Below the pieces are notes generated by a model, which had not been told where the DNA came from, ran no database searches, and was given only the letters and a program-made list of their open reading frames with translations. Below are positions 8,201-16,591 of a stretch of 64,000 nt of DNA, in pieces. The stretch spans positions 1-64,000 of the forward strand of contig JACKBR010000020.1 of the NCBI GenBank assembly GCA_020634495.1. The letters are read 5' to 3'. The DNA comes from Ardenticatenaceae bacterium (GTDB lineage Bacteria > Chloroflexota > Anaerolineae > Promineifilales > Promineifilaceae). The first letter of the stretch is position 1. Each line of letters begins with the position of its first letter. Made by a program: the position numbers and the translations under genes.

Positions 8201-10302
8201 AATTCGGCGGGCGCACCGATGGCTTCGGTGAGGCGTGGCGGTAATCCCTGGCGGGGCAATTTATGACTGCTAAACAGCGCTTCGCCGCTTTGTAGCTGGT
8301 GCAGCAACAGGTCGGGAACGGGGGCATACAGGGGCAGGCGCAGCCGTTTGAGGGTGGTTTGCATGGGTGAGACGCCGGTGTGGGAGACGGCCGTTTCTGT
8401 CAGCGCTGTTTCTGGGGGGTGTTGCAGCCAAATTCGTCGCTCTAATTCAGCATCTTGTTGGTTTAGCTGGCCCACAGCAAAGCGGGTCTGCAAACATTGC
8501 TCATTTTCATCAAGCATGAACAGCACGGCCCGGTTGAGATCAAGCCCGTAAGGTGAGGTAATGCCATTCAAGGCAAGCTGCAAAATATGCGTTTCTGGCC
8601 ATTCGCGATGGTGCAGCATCTCCGTTAACATGCTGTTTAGCCGGTTCAATGTAGTGACCCGAACCTCTGCCATTTTTAACAAATTGGCATATTGGGCTCG
8701 TTCTTCAATAATTTGGGCAGCCTGCTGCAAAAAGCTCACAAGCTGCATCACCTTGTCGCGTCGTTGGTAGGGCGAATGTTGGGAAACCAGCTTGCCTAAG
8801 GAGACTAAGCCAACGGGAACACCTGGTTTTAGCTCAGTTCTCAGGGGGATTAAAAGGCGAAGCTCTTTTTTGACCGGCACAATTGTGAACTGAGCGCCGT
8901 TCAGGGCCTGCATCTCTACTCGATGTGGATTATCGATCCATGTTTGATCCAGGCTGTTATCTGGTTGGGGATGAATTTGGGTAAGGTGGCTTTCTTGCCA
9001 GGCAAACAGGTGCAAATCGCTTTCGGGGAAGGCGGCGACTAACCCTTGGGCCAGGTTGCTAAATGCGCCGGGGGCGTTTTCGCTGGCGTGCATGGCATTG
9101 AGAACGGCCGTAAACAAAGCTGGGCGAATGTGCAGCTGACCTTCATTTAAGGCCTGGCCCAAATACGCAAACGCTTGTTGCCAACGGCCGTTTACAGCAT
9201 AAAAACCGCCCACCCGCGCCGGGTCTAAATGTTTTTGCAGCAGCAATCCCCAAATATCATTTTTAATGCCATACCGTTCCCCATCGCGCTCAAAAATACC
9301 GCATAAATCCAGCGTGTTGGGAAAGTCTGAAAGCTGCATGGGCAGTTGGTTAATAGGAACCGCACCGTGCTCCAACATAGACAAGGTGGCGTGCAGCAGG
9401 TTGGCATCATCTTCAACCTGGCGCAAAATGGCTTCTACTTTGGGGTTTAGGGGATTATGCAAAAAAGTGTCGATGGCGTCTGCAATTCGTGGGGCCGTAA
9501 GCTTTTTTTGCCCGCGCCCCTTCATTTGCTTCAGGCAGATGCCCAGAATGCGCTCAATCAGGAACAAGTCGCCGCCCGCCTGGTTAAACAATGCTTCCAG
9601 GCCATGAGGCCCAGCTGTTATTTCGGCTCTGTGGCAGGCGGCCTGGCCAAATGCTTGTCGCTCTTGTTCGTCTAAATCATTAATCCACACCAGGTCTGAA
9701 ACGTTTAGAAAGCGGGTTGGCGCGCCGCCATTATGTTGTTGCAGATTAAGCGAGCCGCCAATGACCACCTGAAACTGCGGGCCATTTTTTTGGGAAACGG
9801 CCGTAAACAAATCTGCCAAGGTGTTTAATAAGGAAAGCACAACATTGGGCGGTGCGGCATTCAAATTGTCAATGAACAAAACCAGCGGCCTATCTAGCCG
9901 CCGAATCAACATTTCCATGCCCTCGCGGAACTCGCGGGCCGTTTGCATGAGTTCAGGATGGACGGCCGTATCCATAGGAAACAACTCGCGCTGCAAACGG
10001 CCGTACAATCCCGCATATAAATCTGCCTCGCTTAGCAGCAGCAAATCTGTAGAGAGCTTCACAATAAAACTCTCTTCACGCAGGTGCGGCAGCTCCTTCA
10101 TGCTCAAATAATGTACATTGTGCGTGCCATGCTCCTGTAGCATCTGTGCCGCTGCCAGCATAAGCGCACTTTTAGACCGGAAACGTGGCCCCAACACTCG
10201 AACACAGCGCCCCGCCCGCACAGTCTGAAAAATCATCTGTAGACAATCATTTTTGTAAACAGGTGATTCAATAATTTGAAAATTTGAATAGGTTCGGTTC
10301 AT
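5260..10302 (-). CDS. Multi-GAF sensor histidine kinase with N-terminal ATPase-like domain
   Basis: About 1680 residues from ATG 10302, chosen because a G-rich site (GGGGGGG) lies 10 nt upstream; an open frame extends to 10359. The first 300 residues resemble the AAA_35/STAND ATPase group, but the P-loop reads GPRFRSKS, with serine in place of the glycine before K, and Walker B is LVLFIDNLNAA. Then come about five or six GAF-type units (for example GILYVDNKFSPHDITQEQ, AILYLESPERHGFTKEHQ, YILIVESDQLAAFTVDDEE). The C-terminus is a kinase core: H-box LVHDINNAVATF, N-box KNLFVNAFSAI, G1 DNGNGIP and G2 HGVGLFHCH. No membrane segment is visible, so it should be a cytosolic sensor. It overlaps the receiver-SIR2 gene by 8 bp, which makes that protein its obvious phosphotransfer partner. 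Confidence 0.85.
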   Translation of the reverse strand: MNRTYSNFQIIESPVYKNDCLQMIFQTVRAGRCVRVLGPRFRSKSALMLAAAQMLQEHGTHNVHYLSMKELPHLREESFIVKLSTDLLLLSEADLYAGLYGRLQRELFPMDTAVHPELMQTAREFREGMEMLIRRLDRPLVLFIDNLNAAPPNVVLSLLNTLADLFTAVSQKNGPQFQVVIGGSLNLQQHNGGAPTRFLNVSDLVWINDLDEQERQAFGQAACHRAEITAGPHGLEALFNQAGGDLFLIERILGICLKQMKGRGQKKLTAPRIADAIDTFLHNPLNPKVEAILRQVEDDANLLHATLSMLEHGAVPINQLPMQLSDFPNTLDLCGIFERDGERYGIKNDIWGLLLQKHLDPARVGGFYAVNGRWQQAFAYLGQALNEGQLHIRPALFTAVLNAMHASENAPGAFSNLAQGLVAAFPESDLHLFAWQESHLTQIHPQPDNSLDQTWIDNPHRVEMQALNGAQFTIVPVKKELRLLIPLRTELKPGVPVGLVSLGKLVSQHSPYQRRDKVMQLVSFLQQAAQIIEERAQYANLLKMAEVRVTTLNRLNSMLTEMLHHREWPETHILQLALNGITSPYGLDLNRAVLFMLDENEQCLQTRFAVGQLNQQDAELERRIWLQHPPETALTETAVSHTGVSPMQTTLKRLRLPLYAPVPDLLLHQLQSGEALFSSHKLPRQGLPPRLTEAIGAPAEFALIPLTTGEHTYGILYVDNKFSPHDITQEQFELLQTFVNQVTLVLENARALVVERQRNSNWRKLLEVEETLNNKVTQSVVELLDSAVVSAKDLFQADSVVVYPLQPMRNDKLYRYAPKDVTAVGTRTAIAPTDKPRPTQGLAHLILQKGFISVPNIETAVPAKLRLCLETSTFLPREGVRGFVGIRLGSAAAPAGLLYLNWLHPHQLTNEQKTVLEVFANFLAIALPGARSYQRVEQNLSRRTMELKGLDQVFSSMYFRADGAIENAILLALRRVQEYTNAPRVLLIRDEPKGAWGVYQLLSTGKLHTRHIDTLPSGLIEQAYTQSQTKREINAGRPEAGKFRYRFFPESRCGLAVPVKVTGNPLAILYLESPERHGFTKEHQKFLEKLAGRLALNLEQADRNRTLRELRNLSQRLADEANLERLLAAIITQGLNALQAVDGIAVYHQDPETEQFIVTTISGNQETAVTTTLEENPPLVQTAWQLPNCKFVTDLPKVPQLRAVFSYANQYQSAAIFPLEVGQTRVGCMFFGYQFPTQFSEADRGTLELFAQLAALAILRARLHTEAKQRQQRLETVSRITPIISASVDIDIIFKNLMQEVLEAFPKASNACIVEHLIDRNEVAVTANTQQFYRIDAPIMEGETFRTQLNKRRGIAGRVLATGVLSNVPDIRQDIDYIPAIPSTQSEIAVPIIIDNVVSYILIVESDQLAAFTVDDEEVLSTLAKHVALAIKNERQFRRARALELTQQTAMMATGLVHDINNAVATFPDLVDEIVYKYKNSRDISAPLANLQKSAKVTDKISGRLKDFVFTGAYHPDFEDVASLVQNAIDLSKPQKPPHVTIIKEIMPGLPQVQADSLWIELLLKNLFVNAFSAIPGDRAGEVVISAEADETYVHLRIRDNGNGIPKEMQEDVFKFGTSTKNNSLHKMHGVGLFHCHLITQAHNGKLDLVSESGVGSTFTLSLPLQTNTEPISQEGLVDA

Positions 10303-10547
10303 AACTTTTGCACCCCCCCAGGGAGTTTCCGGGAATGCGCCACTGCAAATAACAACCAAGAAATTCCACCATCTGTGAGCTGCTGCATTTCAGACAATAA
10401 CGTTTACACAAAAGGATCAAGGACAATAGATTACAGCGGATGAAGGTTTGTTCTCCAGCCAGGATCATAACCAACGTGCCGTATGTCTATTTTAGGTGCA
10501 AGCCAGGCATGCCACCTGACAAAAATGTGATAGAAAAATGGTTGGCA

Positions 10548-10572
10548 GCTAACAGAAGTGACAAACGTTAGC
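10548..10572 (-). terminator. Weak hairpin at the end of the NACHT gene
   Basis: GCTAAC (10548-10553) and GTTAGC (10567-10572) form a short stem that includes the NACHT stop codon; the minus strand then reads CCATTTTTC. The stem is short, so read-through into the kinase operon is possible. The rest of 10303-10567 holds no gene I can support. Confidence 0.3.
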
Positions 10573-13360
10573 CAGCAGCAGCCTCGCGGACGATACGAAT
10601 CCCTTCTAGCGCAACACTTTTGTTGGTGTTACGGCCTTCCAAAATAGCCATATCCACATACAAATCTATAAACATTTGAAAAAGCTGGAGCCGCTCGCGC
10701 CGGGGGCGAGAAGCTTCTGGACTTTGTAGATTTGAGTGCTGTTTTACCAGCTGTAGGCTGCGCTGTAGCACGTTGAATCGCAGGCGGATGCGGGCGTCGG
10801 TGCGGCTGTGGCTTAGTTCATCTAGTAGTTTTTGCACATTGCTGACGGCCTGGTTGATATGGCGTACCAGCTCGCGCTGAGAGAGAAATTCCGCTTCAAA
10901 CCCTTGTTCCCTGGTTACCAGCTGCTCCCGCGCTCGCCGCAAATTGTGCATCAGTTGGTGCATCAGCTGGGTAATCTCTGACGAGAATGGCTGGCTGTCT
11001 AACGAGGCCAGCAAGCGATTCCCCATCGTGATGATTTCTTCCAGAATTGGGACACGGTTTGCCGCCAAATTTGGATTATTGACATGCGCTTTGGCATCTA
11101 TGAGGGCAACTTCCATGTCGGTGGCAAATCCTTCAGCATTGCGATCTTGAATGAGGTTAAAGAAACGGCCGATTTCCTCCATATCGTTGGTGGTAAAGGG
11201 CAGACGCCGCTCCAGGTCTAGCAAGGAGAATGCGCGCTGTTTGGCCCGCACCAAAATGCTTTCACGCAGGGAAATGGCAGCCGGATCGTCTTCGCGCAGC
11301 CCCTGGAAGGCGATGAGGTCATTGAGGATTTTTTGTTCAAGCTGCCACTGTAAAGATTGCACGAGCGCTACATCTTGGGTGAGATCAGGCGAGGCTTCTA
11401 AAGCGGCCTGGTCGTTATTAAGATACCAATATCCAACCGGGTTTGGCTCTTCTTCAAGAGCCGGGCTGTTAAGCGGTGGGCGTGATTTTTCTTTGGCGGT
11501 GGGCAGGCGATAGCGCCAGGGGCCAGGGTCGCGCTCGGAGAGCCAATCACAAAATGCCTGGGCGTCAGACGGCCGTACCCCGGCAACCGGTTGGCGGCCA
11601 GCCCCTTTGCTGAACTGCATATCTGCCCAATGGTCTGGCTGGCGATAGGTGCCAGCTGCCCGCAGCTCATCAAGGAAGAGCTGGTATTCTGCCTGGGTCA
11701 CCAAAGTGCGATCGGCGTAGGTGCTTTCATCCAGGCGCACCAGTCGGCGCAGGCGCAGTTGCAGCAGCACTTCAGCGCCAATGCGGCGCACTTCTGGATT
11801 GTCGTCTTCAATGCTGTGCATCAGCTCTTTGGGGATTTTGCGGAAGGCATCATCTACCTCCAGCGCTTCATCCAGGCATTCTACCGCCAGCGTAAGGGCG
11901 GGAATGGATGTGGATTCGCGCATGACGCAGGCGCGAATGATGTTGGTGGCGTTGGACTGGGCGGCATAGAGCCGGATGGTTTCGTGCCACCAGGCATCTT
12001 CTACATGCTCCAGCAGCACTTTTTCTAGCTGATGTTCTTTGATGTAAACGGCCGTTAAATATTCCTGAAATGTCAGATGGGCAAAGCTAAAAGTGCCCGG
12101 TGAATGTTCTACCAGCAGCCCGCTGGAAGTTGTAATCGACTCCAGAAATTGCGTGCTGGCATTTTGCGGATTCACCCGTTTTAATGTTGGATCAATGATG
12201 TCGGCGGCATCAGCCTGAGAGATATTGCGCAAGTTGCGGCGCATCATTTCATAAGCCAGAGCTTGCAGAACCCGCTTTTTTTGCAGTGGCGTTAAGGGGA
12301 AAGTCATGCCCCGCGCTTGCTGCCGCTTGCCTAAAAACACATCACAAATTTCGTGGTACAGCGCCACGCGCTGGTCTGGCAGGCTGTTGCGGTAATGGTG
12401 AATGGTGGCGATCATGGTGAGCAGCAGGGGGTTGATGCCCATCTCTAGCAAGGCCGGGGCCTGGTGCAGCCGCGACAATAAATCTGTGGCGCGTTGGGCT
12501 GCGTCGCGGCGTACGCCAGTATCGCTGCGCCCTTGCGTTTGCATTTCTGTGGCCAGGTACCAGTTATTTATAAAAAGGCGCACTTGCTCAATGGTAAACA
12601 GCTTCACTTCTAGCTGGAGCGTTTGGGGCAAGGGGTTGCTTTCATAGCCAAACGGCCGTGAGGTGATGATGAATTGATTGTTGGGATGTTGTTGCATTTG
12701 GCGCTGCACCCAGGCAGCAACCTGCTGGCGCATTTCTAAATTGGCCACTTCATCCAGCCCATCCAGCATAATCAAGCAACGGCCGTCGGCCATTTCCGCA
12801 GCAAACCAATCCAGCCTGGCATTTACCTGACGGCTCCTCAACAGCTTCATTATCGCCTGGCGCAAGCTAAAGTTTGGATTGCGCTGAATTTGGTGAGCAA
12901 TATCGCGCAAATATAAAAAGACGGGCGTTTTATCCAGGCGAGGCGCGTCCTGGGTTGGATCGGCCAGAGTTAGCGTAAGATGTTTTAGCAGGGTGGTTTT
13001 GCCCGTGCCCGGTGCGCCCAGCACCACCAAATTTTGTTTTTGCTCGGTCTGGTGGCGCGGCAAAAAGCGCCAAATTGAGTGGCGCTCCTCGCGGGCGTTC
13101 TTTTGCAGCGTGGGGATGGGGTTTGCCGATGCTTTGTTGGGGGTTGGGCCAAGGCCAACATCAACAAAAACGCGCTCCAGGTTTAGCGTAAATTCACCTG
13201 GGGCGGCAACCCCTTTCACGTCAAGATTGCGGTGCTGGAAGATAAGGTCTTCCAGGTAAGCGGTGCGATCTGGATTGCCTGGCTTCGCTTCCGATTTTCC
13301 CAGGAGGTCGCGAAGTGCTTGAATAGGAAACCAAACGTTGGATGGTCGTTTTTGTGCCAT
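10568..13360 (-). CDS. NACHT ATPase with degenerate FGE-sulfatase domain and helical tail
   Basis: 930 residues from ATG 13360; an open frame continues to a TTG at 13414 but neither start has a clear ribosome-binding site. The NACHT core shows Walker A GAPGTGKT, Walker B CLIMLDGLDEVAN, an STAND sensor-type TSRPFGY and the downstream FSFAHLTFQEYLTA motif typical of NACHT proteins. Roughly residues 545-630 resemble the start of an FGE-sulfatase/SUMF1 domain (VTQAEYQLFLDELRAAG, VAGVRPSDAQAFCDWL, YRLPTAKEK), but it stops soon after and is replaced by about 300 helical residues rich in E, R and Q. The catalytic cysteines of true formylglycine-generating enzymes are not visible. NACHT proteins are common sensors in bacterial immunity and signalling. 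It is transcribed towards the kinase operon, 265 bp upstream of it. Confidence 0.8.
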   Translation of the reverse strand: MAQKRPSNVWFPIQALRDLLGKSEAKPGNPDRTAYLEDLIFQHRNLDVKGVAAPGEFTLNLERVFVDVGLGPTPNKASANPIPTLQKNAREERHSIWRFLPRHQTEQKQNLVVLGAPGTGKTTLLKHLTLTLADPTQDAPRLDKTPVFLYLRDIAHQIQRNPNFSLRQAIMKLLRSRQVNARLDWFAAEMADGRCLIMLDGLDEVANLEMRQQVAAWVQRQMQQHPNNQFIITSRPFGYESNPLPQTLQLEVKLFTIEQVRLFINNWYLATEMQTQGRSDTGVRRDAAQRATDLLSRLHQAPALLEMGINPLLLTMIATIHHYRNSLPDQRVALYHEICDVFLGKRQQARGMTFPLTPLQKKRVLQALAYEMMRRNLRNISQADAADIIDPTLKRVNPQNASTQFLESITTSSGLLVEHSPGTFSFAHLTFQEYLTAVYIKEHQLEKVLLEHVEDAWWHETIRLYAAQSNATNIIRACVMRESTSIPALTLAVECLDEALEVDDAFRKIPKELMHSIEDDNPEVRRIGAEVLLQLRLRRLVRLDESTYADRTLVTQAEYQLFLDELRAAGTYRQPDHWADMQFSKGAGRQPVAGVRPSDAQAFCDWLSERDPGPWRYRLPTAKEKSRPPLNSPALEEEPNPVGYWYLNNDQAALEASPDLTQDVALVQSLQWQLEQKILNDLIAFQGLREDDPAAISLRESILVRAKQRAFSLLDLERRLPFTTNDMEEIGRFFNLIQDRNAEGFATDMEVALIDAKAHVNNPNLAANRVPILEEIITMGNRLLASLDSQPFSSEITQLMHQLMHNLRRAREQLVTREQGFEAEFLSQRELVRHINQAVSNVQKLLDELSHSRTDARIRLRFNVLQRSLQLVKQHSNLQSPEASRPRRERLQLFQMFIDLYVDMAILEGRNTNKSVALEGIRIVREAAAG

Positions 13361-13484
13361 GATGATACTGCTATTTTTGGTGCCCAGGCGACTGGAAAAC
13401 GCATAGGCAGGCAATTTTGTCTGGAGGGACCGATAACCCCGTGATCAGGACACACGAACGGGGCGATGGGACCCGTTTAATAAA

Positions 13485-13506
13485 TTTGGAACAACAGTTG
13501 GAACAC
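13485..13506 (-). promoter_or_regulatory. TTGGAAC-AACAGTTGG motif, copy 1
   Basis: TTTGGAACAACAGTTGGAAC lies upstream of the NACHT gene. A nearly identical motif (CTTGGAACACAACAGTTGGG) lies at 28476-28499, also upstream of a minus-strand gene. Each contains two spaced copies of TTGG(A/G)AC. It may be a shared regulator site or a small dispersed repeat. Confidence 0.3.
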
Positions 13507-13513
13507 TATAAAG

Positions 13514-13543
13514 ATATTATGACATTAAACGAATAAATAGCAA
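13514..13543 (-). promoter_or_regulatory. Candidate promoter of the NACHT gene
   Basis: On the minus strand TTGCTA (-35, 13538-13543), 18 nt, then TAATAT (-10, 13514-13519). It would give a leader of about 150 nt before ATG 13360. The leader contains the repeated TTCCAA motif at 13485-13506, which is shared with the phospholipase D-like gene. Confidence 0.3.
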
Positions 13544-13634
13544 ACGGCCGTGTTTAGGTTGAATAACAGATCGAATATTTTTAATCAACAACTTAGCAAG
13601 CGGCCGTCTTTGCTACTTTTTGGCACGATTTTGT

Positions 13635-14537
13635 TTAACGGCCGTTTCCCGCCGCCATCATCCCCAGGGCAAAAGCGCCCAGCACGCCAGCCTTATTGCC
13701 TAAAGCCGGGGGCACAATGTAGCTGTTGATGTTGTCTAGAATTGTGGGAGATTGCACATAGCCGTTCAGCGCTTCTAACGTTTTTTGCCGCACCAGGGGG
13801 AACAGCTGCGGCTGCTCCATCACCCCGCCGCCCAAAATGATGCGCTGGGGCGACAGCGTGCAGATGATGCTGCGCATAGCCTGGGCAATATAGTGCGCTT
13901 CCAGCTCCCAGGCAGGATGATCTGGCGGGAGATGTTGGCCTTTGGTTTGCCAGCGGTCTTCGATGGCGGGGCCAGCCGCCATGCCTTCAAAGCAGTCGCC
14001 GTGGTAGGGACATTTGCCAGGGTACGGGTCGGCTTCCCAGTCGTGGGGTAGGGTGATGTGGCCCATTTCTGGATGGATGAGGCCGTGGAGCAGACGGCCG
14101 TTTACCACCGCCCCGCCGCCAATCCCTGTACCAATTGTGAAATAGACAAAAGTATCCAGCCCTTGGGCCGCGCCCCAGCGCCCTTCGCTAAGCGCCGCGC
14201 CGTTCACGTCCGTATCGAAGCCGATGGGCACGTTGAAGGTGCGCTGGATGGGGCCAGCCAGGTCGGCGTTGGCCCAGCCGGGCTTGGGCGTGGTGGTGAT
14301 GTGGCCAAACATGGGCGAGCTGGGATGGGGATCAACTGGGCCAAAAGAAGCAATGCCAATAGCTGCCAGCGGGCCGCGCTCTGTAATTTGTGCCTGGAAG
14401 AAGTCGGTGGCCTGCTGGATGGTTTCCGCTGGTTGGGTCGTGGGGAAACGGACTTCGGCCTGGATGTCGCCGGGGCCGGTGCCCACGGCGCAAACAAATT
14501 TGGTACCGCCTGCTTCAATGCCGCCGTAGAGTGTCAT
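13635..14537 (-). CDS. ROK-family fructokinase
   Basis: 300 residues. [14 protein letters not shown] is the ATP-binding phosphate-1 motif of ROK kinases, [13 protein letters not shown] is the second glycine-rich motif, and [10 protein letters not shown] followed by [15 protein letters not shown] is the zinc-binding/substrate signature of ScrK-type bacterial fructokinases. The reaction would be fructose + ATP to fructose-6-phosphate. The start at 14537 follows AGGAG with an 8-nt spacer; an upstream in-frame TTG at 14555 would overlap that site. It is the last gene of the carbohydrate locus, right after amylosucrase, which releases fructose from sucrose. This neighbour makes fructose the likely substrate. 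Confidence 0.88.
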   Translation of the reverse strand: MTLYGGIEAGGTKFVCAVGTGPGDIQAEVRFPTTQPAETIQQATDFFQAQITERGPLAAIGIASFGPVDPHPSSPMFGHITTTPKPGWANADLAGPIQRTFNVPIGFDTDVNGAALSEGRWGAAQGLDTFVYFTIGTGIGGGAVVNGRLLHGLIHPEMGHITLPHDWEADPYPGKCPYHGDCFEGMAAGPAIEDRWQTKGQHLPPDHPAWELEAHYIAQAMRSIICTLSPQRIILGGGVMEQPQLFPLVRQKTLEALNGYVQSPTILDNINSYIVPPALGNKAGVLGAFALGMMAAGNGR

Positions 14538-14572
14538 GGTTGGTTCTCCTTTCAAAATTGATCAGCAGATTT

Positions 14573-14600
14573 GTAGGTCAAGATTTTAATCTTGACCTAC
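14573..14600 (-). repeat. Perfect palindrome at the end of amylosucrase
   Basis: GTAGGTCAAGA (14573-14583) and TCTTGACCTAC (14590-14600) form 11-bp arms around TTTTAA. The amylosucrase stop codon (14597-14599) lies inside the right arm. There is no T run, so it may stabilise the mRNA end or be a small dispersed palindrome rather than a true terminator. Confidence 0.6.
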
Positions 14601-16543
14601 GATGCTTGTTGCAGCCAGACAACCTGGTAGGGCTCCAGAGTGAGATCGTGCCACATGTTGACGGGCTGTTCGTCCAGCCGGTTGCGCAGCAGCCCGTGAA
14701 AGCCTAGCGTACGCAGGCGATCTCGGCTGACGGTTTGTGGCTGTTCGGTGACGTTGGCCAGGATAAGCAGCCGTCCGCGTGGGTTGTGGCGCAGCAGGCC
14801 AAGAACGTGGTCGTTGTGGGGCCAGATGGGGGTTACGGCCGTTTCGGCATGAAGAACCTCCGTTCGTTGCCGCGCCTCAATCAGTTGACATAATCCTGAA
14901 TAAATCCGCCCGGTGATTGTGTGCGGGTCGTGTCGTTCTTCCGCTTTCTGCCAATCCATAAATGGCCGGTGAATCCAGCGGCTGTCGTTGGCCAGATTGT
15001 CGTCTTCCAGGTAGCTGTGGTCGTTGAGCAGGCCAATTTCATCCCCCATGTAAATGAGGGGGATGCCGCCGTAGGCAAAGATGAGGTTGTGCAGCAGCAA
15101 GATGCGCCGGATGGCCATGGCCACTTCTGACCAGTTGGCGTTGGTTACGGCCGTTTCCAACCCCGCCAATGAGGCCAACGACCCATTCACCCGGCGGTCA
15201 TTGTTTTTGGGATTGAACTGGAAGGTGGTGCCCGCGGCAAACGTCCCCTCGAACCGCCCCGTGTAAAAATCGCTCAGGAAAGCGCGATGGGCAAAGCCAT
15301 CCAGCCCCACCTCGGCCGCATCCTCCTCGGTGATGGCCCAGCCGATGTCATCGTGGCAGCGCACGTAAGTGACCCAACTGGTGCCGGACGGAATTGGCGG
15401 CATGTTTTGCAGCGCTTTGGTGGCCAGCACCGCCTTGCGCTCTGCCAGGCAGCTCCACAGCATCACCATCAGCACGTTGTGGTAGGCAATGTGGCATTCC
15501 TTATTGGCCGCCACGCCGCGCCCCAGGTAGGGGATGAGCTGCGGCGGCGAGACAATCGCCTCCGCCTTGAGCAGCAGCCCGGGGGCAGCCAATCGGCTGA
15601 GGGCGCGGAACGCTTGCAGCAGCAGATGGGCTTCGGGCTGGTTTTCGCAGTCGGTGCCCAGGCGCTTCCACATAAAAGCCACTGCATCCAGCCGCAAAAT
15701 TTCCACACCCTGGTTAGCCAGGTAAAGCATAATTTCCAGCATTTCGGTAAAAACGGCCGGATTTTGGTAGTTCAAATCCCACTGGTATTCGTTAAAGGTG
15801 GTCCAAACCCATTTGTCTAAATCTTCGTAGTAGGTGAAGTTGCCCGCCTTAAAGTCGGGGAAGATTTCGCGCAGGGTTTCTTCGTAGGCATTGGGCAGGG
15901 TTTGGTCGGGGAACATGAGGTAATAGTTTTGAAAATCGGGATTTCCAGCGCGGGCTTTTTTAGCCCATTCATGTTCTTTGGCGGTGTGATTGCACACCAG
16001 GTCAATGCACAGGCTGATGTTGTTGTGGCGCAGTTGGGTGGCCAGATTGGCTAAATCTTTCATGCTGCCCAGCCTGGCATTTACCTGCCGGTAATCCATG
16101 ACGGCGTAGCCGCCGTCGTTGGCCCCTAGCCGGGGTTGCAGCAGGGGCATCAGGTGCAGGTAGGTAACGCCCAGCTCATTCAGGTACTCAATTTTTTGCA
16201 CGACGCCGTTGAGATTGTCCGCAAAGCGGTCGGTGTAGGCGACGTAGCCAAGCATGTTCGACTTTTGGTACCAGTCGGGCTGGAGCAGCCGCTTTTCATC
16301 GAGCAGTTGCAGCTCGTGGGGGCGCTGGGCGTAGGCGCGGCCAACGCGGGTGATGGTGTTGGTCAGCCACGGTTCAAAGTTGTCCAGGTGGCCATAGAGG
16401 TGGTGTAACGGCCGTATCAGATCATCCCAATACACTTCCAGCCGCTGGAAAAATTGGTTTTGCCGGTACTTGTACAACCTGGCAAAGGTGGGGTCTTGGG
16501 AAACTTGCTCTTTAATTTGGTCTTGAACTGAAATCGGGATCAT
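14597..16543 (-). CDS. Amylosucrase (GH13)
   Basis: 648 residues from ATG 16543 (an in-frame TTG lies 15 nt earlier; no clear ribosome-binding site). The GH13 motifs are all present: DLVCNHT (region I), GVEILRLDAVAFMWK with the nucleophile Asp (region II), LLKAEAIV with the acid/base Glu (region III) and RCHDDIGW (region IV). HDDIGW, the helical N-terminal 90 residues and the length of about 650 are characteristic of amylosucrase. The enzyme transfers glucose from sucrose to an alpha-1,4-glucan and releases fructose. No signal peptide is seen, so it acts in the cytoplasm on imported sucrose. The adjacent fructokinase would use the released fructose. A sucrose hydrolase of the same subfamily is the main alternative. 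Confidence 0.88.
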   Translation of the reverse strand: MIPISVQDQIKEQVSQDPTFARLYKYRQNQFFQRLEVYWDDLIRPLHHLYGHLDNFEPWLTNTITRVGRAYAQRPHELQLLDEKRLLQPDWYQKSNMLGYVAYTDRFADNLNGVVQKIEYLNELGVTYLHLMPLLQPRLGANDGGYAVMDYRQVNARLGSMKDLANLATQLRHNNISLCIDLVCNHTAKEHEWAKKARAGNPDFQNYYLMFPDQTLPNAYEETLREIFPDFKAGNFTYYEDLDKWVWTTFNEYQWDLNYQNPAVFTEMLEIMLYLANQGVEILRLDAVAFMWKRLGTDCENQPEAHLLLQAFRALSRLAAPGLLLKAEAIVSPPQLIPYLGRGVAANKECHIAYHNVLMVMLWSCLAERKAVLATKALQNMPPIPSGTSWVTYVRCHDDIGWAITEEDAAEVGLDGFAHRAFLSDFYTGRFEGTFAAGTTFQFNPKNNDRRVNGSLASLAGLETAVTNANWSEVAMAIRRILLLHNLIFAYGGIPLIYMGDEIGLLNDHSYLEDDNLANDSRWIHRPFMDWQKAEERHDPHTITGRIYSGLCQLIEARQRTEVLHAETAVTPIWPHNDHVLGLLRHNPRGRLLILANVTEQPQTVSRDRLRTLGFHGLLRNRLDEQPVNMWHDLTLEPYQVVWLQQAS

Positions 16544-16591
16544 TTTGAAAGAAGGCAATTGAGTAATTGGGTAAGTGGGTAAGTGGTGAGT

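Noticed and set aside
10303..10567. A strong promoter for the kinase operon
   Set aside because: TTGTCA, TTGCAC and TAAAAT words occur but not at 16-18 nt spacing, so I cannot support a specific promoter.
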